Shown piece by piece: positions 15,070 to 22,614 of a stretch of DNA of 22,614 bases. The position numbers and the translations under genes were made by a program. How positions within the stretch are numbered: the first letter of the stretch is position 1; each line of letters opens with the position of its first letter. The DNA is from Thermodesulfobacteriota bacterium (lineage in GTDB: Bacteria; Desulfobacterota; DSM-4660; Desulfatiglandales; Desulfatiglandaceae), in contig JANQDY010000032.1 of the NCBI GenBank assembly GCA_028278625.1, forward strand, positions 1-22,614, in the 5' to 3' direction. The notes under the pieces were generated by a model that did no database searches, was not told the DNA's origin, and was given only the letters and a program-made list of their open reading frames with translations.

Positions 15070-16260
15070 ATGAAAGAGGTAGTGATTGTCAGTGCGTGCA
15101 GAACCGCTATCGGTGATTTTGCCGGTTCTTTGAGCGGTGTCTCTGCAACGGATTTGGGCGCTTTGGTTATCCGCGAGGCGATTACGCGGGCAGGGATCGA
15201 GGATAAGGATGTGGACGAGGTCATCATGGGGAGCGTGCTCCCCCACGGACTGGGACAGAACCCGGCCAGGCAATCGATGCTTCGGGCGGGTCTTCCCTGG
15301 GAACCGGGAGCCATTACCCTCAATAAGGTCTGCGGTTCCGGTCTCAAAGCTGTGATGCTGGCGGCCCAGGCCATTATGTGTGGCGATGCGGACGTTGTCG
15401 TGGCAGGGGGCCAGGAGAACATGAATCTCTGTCCATATATGCTGCCGAAAGCAAGGACCGGGTACCGGATGAACAACGGACAGGTGGTGGACGGCATGGT
15501 GCATGACGGCCTTTGGGATCATATCAACGATTTCCACATGGGAATCAGTGCGGAGTTGATCGCCGAAAAATATCATGTGAGCCGTGAAGATTCCGACGAA
15601 TTCGCTTTAAGGTCTTACCAGAGAACATGGGAATCCCAGGAGGAAGGAAAGTTCAAGACCGAGATCGTTCCGGTTGAGATCCCCAGCCGTAAAGGAGATC
15701 CGGTGATTTTCGACACGGATGAAGTTCCCAACAAAAAACCGCTGACAACCATGGAAGGGCTTAAACGGCTGCGTCCGGCGTTCAAGAAAGACGGACTGGT
15801 GACCGCCGGCAACGCCAGTAAAATTTCCGACGGGGCATCGGCCCTGGTGGTCATGAGCCGCGAAAAGGCGGATGCTCTGGGGTGCAAGCCCCTGGTGCGC
15901 GTGGGGGCCCAGGGGGCCGCCGGTATGGACATGAAATACGTGCTCGTTGCACCCATCCTCTCCATACCGAAAGTGCTTAAAAAGGACGGGTTGACCACCC
16001 AGGATGTGGACCTGCATGAGATCAACGAGGCCTTCAGTACGTCCACCGTGGCCGTCTACCGGGAACTGGGGATCGATCCTGATAAATTGAACGTTCACGG
16101 CGGCTCCGTGGCCCTGGGACATCCCATCGGTGCCAGCGGGGCCAGGGTATTGACCACCCTGATCTACGCCATGAAAGAGAGAGGCGCGGGCATCGGCCAG
16201 GTATCCCTTTGCCTGGGGGGCGGTGAGTCGGTGACCCTGGTGATCTATAACGAAGAATAG
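15070..16260 (+). CDS. Thiolase (acetyl-CoA acyltransferase), first
   Basis: The 396-residue thiolase has the normal length and catalytic set: Cys88 (NKVCGSGLKAV), NEAF at about residue 319, His351 (GHPIGASGAR) and Cys381 (CLGGGE). It condenses two acetyl-CoA or cleaves a 3-ketoacyl-CoA in the cytosol. The equilibrium direction depends on the pathway; beside a butyryl-type acyl-CoA dehydrogenase and crotonase, acetoacetyl-CoA is a likely substrate. AAGGGGA lies 6 bases before ATG 15070. It is the first gene of the operon, with the second thiolase only 19 bases downstream. Confidence 0.95.
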   Translation: MKEVVIVSACRTAIGDFAGSLSGVSATDLGALVIREAITRAGIEDKDVDEVIMGSVLPHGLGQNPARQSMLRAGLPWEPGAITLNKVCGSGLKAVMLAAQAIMCGDADVVVAGGQENMNLCPYMLPKARTGYRMNNGQVVDGMVHDGLWDHINDFHMGISAELIAEKYHVSREDSDEFALRSYQRTWESQEEGKFKTEIVPVEIPSRKGDPVIFDTDEVPNKKPLTTMEGLKRLRPAFKKDGLVTAGNASKISDGASALVVMSREKADALGCKPLVRVGAQGAAGMDMKYVLVAPILSIPKVLKKDGLTTQDVDLHEINEAFSTSTVAVYRELGIDPDKLNVHGGSVALGHPIGASGARVLTTLIYAMKERGAGIGQVSLCLGGGESVTLVIYNEE

Positions 16261-16279
16261 AATCGGGAGAGATGAGTAT

Positions 16280-17563
16280 ATGGGAGATGTGGTCGTTGTT
16301 TCGGGAAAAAGAACGCCGGTGGGAACCTTTGGAAAGACGTTGAAATCAACACCGGTGGTGGATCTGGGAGCATTGGTGCTGAAAGAGACCTTGAAAAACG
16401 TTAGCCTAAAACCGGTGGCTACCGAAAATCTGACACAGTTTGAGGCCGACGCCCTCAAAGGGATCGGCATGATTGAGCTGGAAAAGAACGCTTACGATTA
16501 CGACGATGCTCTTGCCCCCATTGAAATAGATGAAGTGATCATGGGGAACGTGGTCGGTGCGGCCCAGGGACAGAACGTGGCGCGCCAGGCCATGATCAAA
16601 GCGGGCATTGCCAAGGAAACCAGCGCTTTTACGCTGAACAAGGTGTGTGCTTCCGGCATGAAGGCCATTGCCCTTGCGGCACAGGCCATTTCGGCCGGTG
16701 AGGCGGATGTGATCCTGGCCGGCGGCATGGAAAACATGAGTCTCATCCCCTATGCCATGCCGGCTGCCCGGTGGGGTGCGCGAATGAACAGTGCGGACCT
16801 GGTGGATCTCATGGTCATGGACGGGCTCTTTGAGATCTTTTACGGATACCACATGGGGGTGACCGCGGAGAACATCGCCTCAAAATACGGCATCTCAAGG
16901 GGAGAACAGGATGAACTGGGGGCCATGAGCCACCAGCGGGCCTGCAAAGCCATTACCGATGGTCTCTTTAAGGATGAGATCGTCCCGGTGGTGATACCCC
17001 GGCGGAAGAAAGACCCGCTGGTTTTCGATACGGATGAGCGGCCCATGGACACCACCGTGGAAAAGATGGCCAGACTGCGGCCGGCCTTCAAGAAAGACGG
17101 CACCGTGACAGCGGGAAATGCCTCGGGCATCAATGATGCGGCGGCATCCCTCCTGCTCATGTCCCATGAGAAGGCCAGGGATCTGGGACTGAACCCGTTG
17201 GTGAAGATCCGCGCCTATGCCTCGGCGGGGACGGATCCGGCCTACATGGGTCTGGGACCCATACCAGCGGTACGAAAACTGCTGAAACGGGAGAACCTGG
17301 AAATCGGTGATTTCGGGGCCATCGAACTGAACGAAGCCTTTGCGGCACAGGCCATCGCCTGTGTGCGGGAACTGGGGTGCGATCTTGAGAAGACCAATCC
17401 CCTGGGAAGCGGTATTTCCATCGGACATCCCATCGGTTGTTCCGGTGCACGCATCGTGTTGACCCTCATGGGGGAAATGGTGCGCAACAATCTCGAGCTG
17501 GGGCTGGCATCTCTCTGTATCGGCGGCGGCCAGGGAATGGCCATGATTCTTGAAAGCTGCTGA
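16280..17563 (+). CDS. Thiolase, second, with about 35-residue insertion
   Basis: The 427-residue thiolase has all catalytic residues: Cys123 (NKVCASGMKAI), NEAF, His383 (GHPIGCSGAR) and Cys413 (CIGGGQ). Compared with its neighbour it has about 35 extra residues between positions 40 and 80 (NVSLKPVATENLTQFEADAL and on), before the conserved IDEVIMGNVV strand. This surface segment may alter partner binding or substrate range. Two thiolases in one operon suggest different chain lengths or branched substrates. A GGGAG site lies about 10 bases before ATG 16280. Confidence 0.93.
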   Translation: MGDVVVVSGKRTPVGTFGKTLKSTPVVDLGALVLKETLKNVSLKPVATENLTQFEADALKGIGMIELEKNAYDYDDALAPIEIDEVIMGNVVGAAQGQNVARQAMIKAGIAKETSAFTLNKVCASGMKAIALAAQAISAGEADVILAGGMENMSLIPYAMPAARWGARMNSADLVDLMVMDGLFEIFYGYHMGVTAENIASKYGISRGEQDELGAMSHQRACKAITDGLFKDEIVPVVIPRRKKDPLVFDTDERPMDTTVEKMARLRPAFKKDGTVTAGNASGINDAAASLLLMSHEKARDLGLNPLVKIRAYASAGTDPAYMGLGPIPAVRKLLKRENLEIGDFGAIELNEAFAAQAIACVRELGCDLEKTNPLGSGISIGHPIGCSGARIVLTLMGEMVRNNLELGLASLCIGGGQGMAMILESC

Positions 17564-17580
17564 AAGCTCAAAGCTCAACC

Positions 17581-17610
17581 CTAACACCTAAAAGCTAATG
17601 GCTAACAGCC
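17581..17610. repeat. Intergenic repeat fragment, copy B (inverted)
   Basis: CTAACACCTA (17581-17590) and AACAGCC (17604-17610) are the reverse complement of the paired words at 7888-7910. Next to it GAAAGCTC/AAAGCTC forms a short direct repeat (about 17563-17577). The sequence fills the only sizeable gap in the early part of this operon. Confidence 0.4.
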
Positions 17611-17628
17611 AAAACGGAGGGAAATCTC

Positions 17629-18417
17629 ATGTCATTTGAAAATATCATCTATGAAGAAGATGGGAATATAGCGGTTATCAAGTTCAACCGGCCCAAGGCA
17701 CTCAACGCCATCAATCCGGATGTGCTGGCGGAAGTGAATCAGGTCCTGGACAATATCGAATCGGAAGGGACCGTAAAAGTGCTGGTGCTGACCGGGGAAG
17801 GGAACAAGGCCTTCATCGCGGGCGCGGATATCGGTCACATGGCCGGTTTCTCCCCTCTGGAGGGACGGGCCTTTGCCCAGGAGGGACAGAAGCTCCTCTT
17901 TCGCCTCGAAGGGCTGCCCATACCGGTGATCGCCTGCGTAAACGGGTTTGCCTTGGGCGGCGGAACGGAAACGGCCATGGCATGTGATTTCATCTATGCA
18001 TCTGAAACCGCCAAGTTCGGTCAACCGGAGATCAATCTGGGCATTATTCCGGGATTTGGAGGAACCCAGCGACTGTCCCGGCTGGTGGGCAAGGCAATGG
18101 CCAAGGAATTGTGCATGACCGGGGTCATTATCAGCGCGGAAGAGGCCAGGGAAATCGGCCTTGTGAACAAGGTCTTTCCCGCCGAAAACCTCTGGGAGGA
18201 GACCATGAAGACCGCCAAACTGCTGGCCAGCAAGGGACGGGTTTCCATGGCCGCCGTTAAGAGTATCATCGAGCGCGGTTCTGATGTGGATCTTCGCTCG
18301 GGAATCTCCATTGAGGCGGACGGTTTTGCCCTTTGCATGTCAAGCCCTGACGGCAAGGAAGGAATGACGGCATTTTTGGAGAAACGAAAACCGGAATTCA
18401 AGGGAGGACTTGTATAG
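17629..18417 (+). CDS. Enoyl-CoA hydratase (crotonase family)
   Basis: The 262-residue crotonase has the oxyanion-hole motif AFIAGADIGHM and both catalytic glutamates, in NGFALGGGTETAMACDF and FGQPEINLGIIPGFGGTQRL, so it should hydrate trans-2-enoyl-CoA such as crotonyl-CoA. Thr instead of the common Cys before the first Glu is a minor change. GGAGG lies 8 bases before ATG 17629. It ends 2 bases before the acyl-CoA dehydrogenase, which acts on the preceding step. No 3-hydroxyacyl-CoA dehydrogenase for the next step is present in the window. Confidence 0.95.
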   Translation: MSFENIIYEEDGNIAVIKFNRPKALNAINPDVLAEVNQVLDNIESEGTVKVLVLTGEGNKAFIAGADIGHMAGFSPLEGRAFAQEGQKLLFRLEGLPIPVIACVNGFALGGGTETAMACDFIYASETAKFGQPEINLGIIPGFGGTQRLSRLVGKAMAKELCMTGVIISAEEAREIGLVNKVFPAENLWEETMKTAKLLASKGRVSMAAVKSIIERGSDVDLRSGISIEADGFALCMSSPDGKEGMTAFLEKRKPEFKGGLV

Positions 18418-18419
18418 CC

Positions 18420-19565
18420 ATGGATTTTGCCTTGACCGAGGAACAACAGATGGTCAAAGAGATGGCGGCCCGCTTTGCCGAGGCGGAAATTCGGCCCAAA
18501 GCGGCGGACCTGGACCTGACCCACGCCCATCCCACGGATATCGTCAATCAACTGGGCGAGTTGAAGATGCTGGGGATCGCCGTACCGGAAGAATATGGCG
18601 GCGGCGGCATGGACTATGTGAGTTATGTGGTGGCCCTCATTGAGATATCCAAAGGGTGTGCTTCCACCGGGGTTATCATGAGTGTCAACAATTCCCTCTA
18701 TTGTTTTCCCGTATATGCCTATGGAACGGAAGAACAAAAGAAGAAATATCTTCACCCCTGCGCCGCCGGAGAGTTTCTGGGATGCTACGGGTTGACGGAA
18801 GCCGGGGCCGGCTCTGATCCCGCGGGCATGCGGACAACCGCTGTCAGGGACGGAGACCAATGGATCATCAACGGCGAGAAGAAATTCATTACCAACGGCA
18901 ATGTGGCCCGATATGCGGTCATCGCCGCGGTCACCGATAAGGAAAAGGGGTACAAGGGTATCAGTTCCTTTGTGCTGGATCTGGAAAACACCCCCGGTTT
19001 CAAGGTGGGGCGTGTGGAAGAAAAGATGGGCATTCTGGCTTCGGGTACCGCCGAATTGGTTTTCGAAGACGCCCGATTGCCGGCGGATGCGCTCCTGGGA
19101 AAAGAAGGCGAAGGCTTCAAACAGATGCTGACCACCCTGGACGGCGGCCGCATCGGCATCGCCTCCCAGGCCATCGGTATCGGCCGGGCCGTTCTGGAAG
19201 AGGCCGTGGCTTACGCCAAAACCCGGGAGCAGTTCGGAAAACCGATCACATCCTTTCAGGCCATCCAGTGGAAACTGGCCGATATGGCCACTGAATTGGA
19301 TGCGGCCGAACTGCTGACCCTAAGGGCCGCCTGGTTGGAGGATCACCAAAAACCGTACGAGAAGGAAGCGGCAATGGCCAAAATGTACGCATCGGATGCG
19401 GCCATGCGGGCTTCCGTGGAAGGGGTCCAGATTCTGGGCGGTTACGGGTACAGCAAAGAGTATCCCATGGAGCGTCACATGCGCGATGCCAAAATCTGTC
19501 AGATTTATGAAGGGACCAACGAAATCATGCGGTTGGTGGTGGCAAGAAACCTCATCAAGGGGTGA
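18420..19565 (+). CDS. Short-chain (butyryl-type) acyl-CoA dehydrogenase
   Basis: The 381-residue FAD enzyme begins [20 protein letters not shown]. It contains [13 protein letters not shown] and [18 protein letters not shown] for FAD and substrate binding, the ETF-docking region, and the catalytic base Glu364 in [11 protein letters not shown], the arrangement of short-chain/butyryl-CoA dehydrogenases. It oxidises acyl-CoA to enoyl-CoA and passes electrons to ETF; no etfAB genes are visible in this window. The ribosome binding site GGAGG lies in the end of the crotonase gene, so the two are translated together. Isobutyryl-CoA or 2-methyl-branched substrates cannot be excluded. Confidence 0.93.
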   Translation: MDFALTEEQQMVKEMAARFAEAEIRPKAADLDLTHAHPTDIVNQLGELKMLGIAVPEEYGGGGMDYVSYVVALIEISKGCASTGVIMSVNNSLYCFPVYAYGTEEQKKKYLHPCAAGEFLGCYGLTEAGAGSDPAGMRTTAVRDGDQWIINGEKKFITNGNVARYAVIAAVTDKEKGYKGISSFVLDLENTPGFKVGRVEEKMGILASGTAELVFEDARLPADALLGKEGEGFKQMLTTLDGGRIGIASQAIGIGRAVLEEAVAYAKTREQFGKPITSFQAIQWKLADMATELDAAELLTLRAAWLEDHQKPYEKEAAMAKMYASDAAMRASVEGVQILGGYGYSKEYPMERHMRDAKICQIYEGTNEIMRLVVARNLIKG

Positions 19566-19608
19566 TGGGAAACCTGAAAACCGGAGATTTGGGATAAGGA
19601 GGTGGGCA

Positions 19609-21297
19609 ATGGCGTTGACCTTTAATCCAAAGATTTTTCGGGACATGGACCTGAGGTACGGGGAGTGGAAGAAGAAGCTGGGCAAGGTTTTCGCCAAGAA
19701 GCCGGAACGTCTGGCCCGGTTCTCCACGGTTTCCGATAAGGAAATCAAGGAGATCTACACACCGGCCGACCTCAGGAAACATGACTTTTCAGCCGATCTC
19801 GGATTTCCCGGCGACTACCCTTTCACCAGAGGGGTTCAGCCGTCCATGTATCGGGGCAGGCTCTGGACCATGCGCATGTTTGCGGGTCTGGGCTCCGCCG
19901 AAGATACCAACCGGCGGTTCCATCTCCTGGTGAGGGAGGGTCAGACCGGTCTGTCAACGGCCTTTGACATGCCCACCCTCATGGGATATGACACCGATTC
20001 TCCAAAGGCCAGGGGGGAGTGCGGCAAGTGCGGTGTGGCCATCGATACCCTGAAAGATATGGAGGACCTCTTTGCCGGGCTGCCCATCGATCAGATCACC
20101 ACCTCCATGACCATCAACCCGCCCGCCGCCGTTATCTGGGCCATGTACATCGCCATGGCAGAAAACCGCGGCATTGACCGAAAGATCCTGGGCGGCACCA
20201 TTCAAAACGACATGCTGAAGGAGTTCGTGGCCCAGAAAACCTTCATGTGCCCGCCGGAACCGTCTGTCCGCATTGTCACGGATACGGTGGAATTCGGCAC
20301 AAACCAGGTGCCCCGATGGAACACCATCAGCATCAGCGGGTATCACATCCGTGAGGCCGGATCAACGGCCGTGCAGGAGCTGGCATTCACCCTGGCGGAC
20401 GGTATCGCCTATACGGAAAAGGCCCTGGAACGGGGTCTGGATGTGGACGCGTTTGCACCGCGGTTTTCCTTTTTCTTCAATTCCCACCTGGATTTTTTTG
20501 AAGAGGTGGCCAAATTCCGGGCCGCCAGGCGCATGTGGGCCAAAATCATGAAGGAACGTTTCAAGGCCAAGGATAAAAGGAGCCTCTGGATGCGCTTTCA
20601 TACCCAGACGGCCGGGTGTTCCTTAACCGCTCAACAGCCCTATAACAATGTGGTTCGAACGGCCCTTCAGGCCCTGGCGGCGGTGATGGGCGGCACACAG
20701 TCCCTCCATACCAATTCCCTGGACGAGGTGCTGGCCATTCCCACGGAAGAGGCTGCCACCATCGCGCTCAGGACCCAGCAGATCATTGCAGAGGAATCGG
20801 GGGTGGCCAATACCATCGATCCCCTGGGCGGTTCCTATTTTGTGGAAGCCTTAACCAACCAGATGGAGGAAGAAGCCTTTGAGATCATTCAAAGGATCGA
20901 TGATATGGGCGGTATGCTGGGGGCCATCGAAAAGCATTACCCGCAGCAGGAGATTGCGGATGCGGCCTATCACTATCAGAAACAGATTGATGATGGCGAC
21001 AAGACCATGGTCGGCGTGAACAAATATGCCATCGATCAGGAAGACATCCCCGTTGAAGTGCTTGAAATCTGTGAAGAGCTGGAGATGGTCCAGATTGAAA
21101 AGACCAACCGTATAAAGGAACAGCGCGACAATGCCCGGTTGAAAGAGTGTCTCGAAAGGGTCGGAGAGGCCTGTTCCGGGAGTGAAAACGTCATGGAGCA
21201 TCTGATCACGGCTGTCAAAGCCGGCGCCACCCTTCAGGAACTGTGCGATGTATTCAGGGATGTGTTCGGTTCTTACCGGGACCCGGGGATTTACTGA
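19609..21297 (+). CDS. B12-dependent acyl-CoA mutase large subunit, isobutyryl-CoA mutase-like
   Basis: The 562-residue catalytic TIM-barrel subunit has no B12-binding domain, the size of IcmA/HcmA-type subunits. Aligning by eye to known mutases through GYH (His246), the position of methylmalonyl-CoA mutase Tyr89 is Phe91 ([10 protein letters not shown]), that of Arg207 is Gln209 (KEFVAQKTF), and the hydroxyisobutyryl-CoA mutase Asp117 site is Ala118 (GLSTAFD). This Phe/Ala/Gln set is that described for isobutyryl-CoA mutase, which interconverts isobutyryl- and n-butyryl-CoA. Gln77 stands where many relatives have Tyr ([11 protein letters not shown]). AAGGAGG 6 bases before ATG 19609 fixes the start; upstream in-frame starts lie in the dehydrogenase gene. 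Automated annotation would probably call it methylmalonyl-CoA mutase. Confidence 0.88.
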   Translation: MALTFNPKIFRDMDLRYGEWKKKLGKVFAKKPERLARFSTVSDKEIKEIYTPADLRKHDFSADLGFPGDYPFTRGVQPSMYRGRLWTMRMFAGLGSAEDTNRRFHLLVREGQTGLSTAFDMPTLMGYDTDSPKARGECGKCGVAIDTLKDMEDLFAGLPIDQITTSMTINPPAAVIWAMYIAMAENRGIDRKILGGTIQNDMLKEFVAQKTFMCPPEPSVRIVTDTVEFGTNQVPRWNTISISGYHIREAGSTAVQELAFTLADGIAYTEKALERGLDVDAFAPRFSFFFNSHLDFFEEVAKFRAARRMWAKIMKERFKAKDKRSLWMRFHTQTAGCSLTAQQPYNNVVRTALQALAAVMGGTQSLHTNSLDEVLAIPTEEAATIALRTQQIIAEESGVANTIDPLGGSYFVEALTNQMEEEAFEIIQRIDDMGGMLGAIEKHYPQQEIADAAYHYQKQIDDGDKTMVGVNKYAIDQEDIPVEVLEICEELEMVQIEKTNRIKEQRDNARLKECLERVGEACSGSENVMEHLITAVKAGATLQELCDVFRDVFGSYRDPGIY

Positions 21298-21312
21298 TCT
21301 AATGAGGAGAAT

Positions 21313-21717
21313 ATGAAACGGGAACGAAGAGTCAGAGTGATGGTTGCCAAGCCCGGTTTGGACGGGCATGACCGGGGCGCCAGAATCATTGCGCGGGCTT
21401 ACCGCGACGCCGGTTTCGAAGTGGTCTATACGGGGCTTCATCAATCGCCGGAGGAGATCGTGGAAGCCGCCATTCAGGAAGATGTGGACATGGTAGGGCT
21501 TTCAAGCCTGGCCGGCGCCCATAAATATCTCTTTTTGACGGTTGTGGAATTGCTCAAGGAGAGAGGGGCCGAGGACATTGTGGTCTGCGGCGGCGGCATC
21601 ATCCCCGACGAGGATATCGTGAGACTCAAGACGGCCGGTGTGAGAGAGATCTTCACACCGGGAACGACCCTGGAAGACATCGTCGAGTGGGTGCGCGAAA
21701 ATGTGAAACCCAGATGA
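21313..21717 (+). CDS. B12-dependent acyl-CoA mutase small (cobalamin-binding) subunit
   Basis: The 134-residue protein is a cobalamin-binding Rossmann domain. The DxHxxG motif is complete (Asp17, His19 and Gly22 in [13 protein letters not shown]), and SSLAGAH and VVCGGGIIP form the dimethylbenzimidazole pocket. His19 is the expected cobalt ligand. It pairs with the large subunit, which ends 15 bases upstream, to form the heteromeric mutase; many methylmalonyl-CoA mutases instead carry this domain fused. AGGAG lies 7 bases before the ATG. It precedes the chaperone gene by 13 bases. Confidence 0.95.
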   Translation: MKRERRVRVMVAKPGLDGHDRGARIIARAYRDAGFEVVYTGLHQSPEEIVEAAIQEDVDMVGLSSLAGAHKYLFLTVVELLKERGAEDIVVCGGGIIPDEDIVRLKTAGVREIFTPGTTLEDIVEWVRENVKPR

Positions 21718-21730
21718 AGAGAGCGGTTTT

Positions 21731-22614
21731 ATGAAAGACGTGGTGGAGAAAGTAATCAGCGGTGATGTCCGCTCGGTGGCGCGACTCATCCGGGACGTGG
21801 ACGACGGCATGCCTGAAGTGCGGGAAGTGCTGAAGGCCCTCTATCCCCATACGGGAAACGCCTATGTGATCGGCATCACCGGAGCGCCGGGGGTCGGCAA
21901 GAGCACGCTGGTAGACCAGATGGTAGCGCATCTCAGGAAGCGAGACAAAACCGTTGGGGTTCTGGCCGTCGACCCCACAAGCCCTTTCACCGGGGGCGCC
22001 ATCCTGGGAGACCGGGTCCGCATGCAGCGCCACAGCATGGACAACGGCGTGTTCATACGGTCTTTGGCAACCCGAGGACATTTCGGCGGATTGACCCAGT
22101 CCACCAGAAGCGCCATCGACATTCTGGATGCCATGGGGAAGGACGTGATCCTGGTGGAGACCGTGGGTGTGGGCCAGGATGAAGTGGATGTGGTGCGCAG
22201 TGCCCACACGACCGTGATTGTGGTGGTCCCCGGCATGGGAGATGATATTCAGGCCATTAAGGCGGGGATCCTGGAAGTGGGGGATATTTTTCTGATCAAC
22301 AAGAGCGACCGTGAAGGGACCGACAAAACACTCAATGAACTCCGGCTGATGATTGAGATGGATCAGAAAAAGCATGATGAAGGATTATGGAAGCCACCTA
22401 TTTTGAAGGTTGAAGCTGTCTTTGACAAGGGGGTTGACGAATTTCTTACGGCCGTGGACGAGCATGCCCGTTATCTGGAGCAGACTTCCGGGGGACTCAA
22501 ATCAAGGCGCAGTCCCGAAAGGGTGCGGCAGGAGATGGTGGAGATGATTAAGGCCCGCTTGTTTGAGGAGGTGCTTGACAATCTGACGGAGACCGGTGAG
22601 TTCGATCGCGCTGT
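21731..22614 (+). CDS. meaB: MeaB/ArgK-type GTPase, mutase chaperone (partial)
   Basis: 294 codons are visible with no stop before the window edge; the family is usually slightly over 300 residues, so little is missing. It is a G3E-type P-loop GTPase: Walker A GAPGVGKST (51-59), VDPTSPFTGGAILGDRVRM, VETVGVGQDEVDV (switch/Walker B region) and NKSD for guanine specificity. MeaB proteins load and protect the cobalamin of acyl-CoA mutases and help replace damaged cofactor. Its position right after both mutase subunits supports this role. The start ATG 21731 has a GAAGAGAG stretch upstream. Confidence 0.93.
   Translation, partial: MKDVVEKVISGDVRSVARLIRDVDDGMPEVREVLKALYPHTGNAYVIGITGAPGVGKSTLVDQMVAHLRKRDKTVGVLAVDPTSPFTGGAILGDRVRMQRHSMDNGVFIRSLATRGHFGGLTQSTRSAIDILDAMGKDVILVETVGVGQDEVDVVRSAHTTVIVVVPGMGDDIQAIKAGILEVGDIFLINKSDREGTDKTLNELRLMIEMDQKKHDEGLWKPPILKVEAVFDKGVDEFLTAVDEHARYLEQTSGGLKSRRSPERVRQEMVEMIKARLFEEVLDNLTETGEFDRA

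Noticed and set aside
15607..16470. Long minus-strand ORF of 287 codons opposite the thiolases
   Set aside because: It is antisense across two highly conserved enzyme genes and its composition (many His, Gly, Pro) is typical of a reverse-frame shadow in GC-rich coding DNA.
19396..19608. N-terminal extension of the mutase large subunit
   Set aside because: This part overlaps the acyl-CoA dehydrogenase gene in another frame; the strong AAGGAGG before ATG 19609 and the family length of about 562 residues fix the later start.

Overview
The window looks like a chromosomal segment of an anaerobic bacterium, most likely a Desulfobacterota (sulfate-reducing or syntrophic deltaproteobacterial) lineage. 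This is an inference from moderately GC-rich codon use judged by eye, dense acyl-CoA metabolism genes, a B12-dependent carbon-skeleton mutase, oxygen-sensitive radical SAM enzymes and an arsenic methylation operon. No rRNA, tRNA, CRISPR array, transposase or B12 riboswitch was recognised.

Layout. (1) 100-1290: a heavily decayed gene for a class III adenylate cyclase-like protein with a membrane segment and TPR repeats. An SGNH/GDSL hydrolase gene (1290-2426) follows directly. (2) 2504-5058, minus strand: an arsenic-response cluster in the order arsR, arsM, a small CxxCxxC protein, a rhodanese, and a small protein with three CC pairs. Three copies of a TTCGA-N6-TCGAA palindrome precede arsR, arsM and the rhodanese gene and look like ArsR operators. 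A separate 15-bp-stem palindrome lies in the divergent region between arsR and the next gene. (3) 5249-6628: a free-standing acyl-CoA synthetase (NDP-forming) alpha-type subunit followed by a clear terminator. (4) 6749-12813: a tight plus-strand block with two paralogous radical SAM proteins, two FabF-like ketosynthases, a hotdog thioesterase and a stand-alone polyketide-type dehydratase. It starts at an extended -10 promoter. It looks like an uncharacterised lipid or polyketide-like pathway and is the best candidate for a new system. (5) 12820-13782, minus strand: a LysR regulator divergent from an AcuI/YhdH-type reductase (13961-14953). (6) 15070 to the window end: an operon with two thiolases, a crotonase, an acyl-CoA dehydrogenase, the large and small subunits of a B12-dependent acyl-CoA mutase, and a MeaB-type GTPase that is cut by the window edge.

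How the parts may work together. The last operon resembles a butyryl-CoA module. By motif alignment the mutase carries Phe, Ala and Gln at the three substrate-deciding positions. That is the isobutyryl-CoA mutase pattern rather than the Tyr/Arg pattern of methylmalonyl-CoA mutase, so the operon may connect isobutyryl-CoA with butyryl-CoA and beta-oxidation. A 3-hydroxyacyl-CoA dehydrogenase and ETF would have to come from elsewhere. The radical SAM/ketosynthase block lacks an ACP, ketoreductase and acyltransferase and would also depend on genes outside the window. The arsenic cluster methylates arsenite, but no efflux pump or arsenate reductase is visible here.
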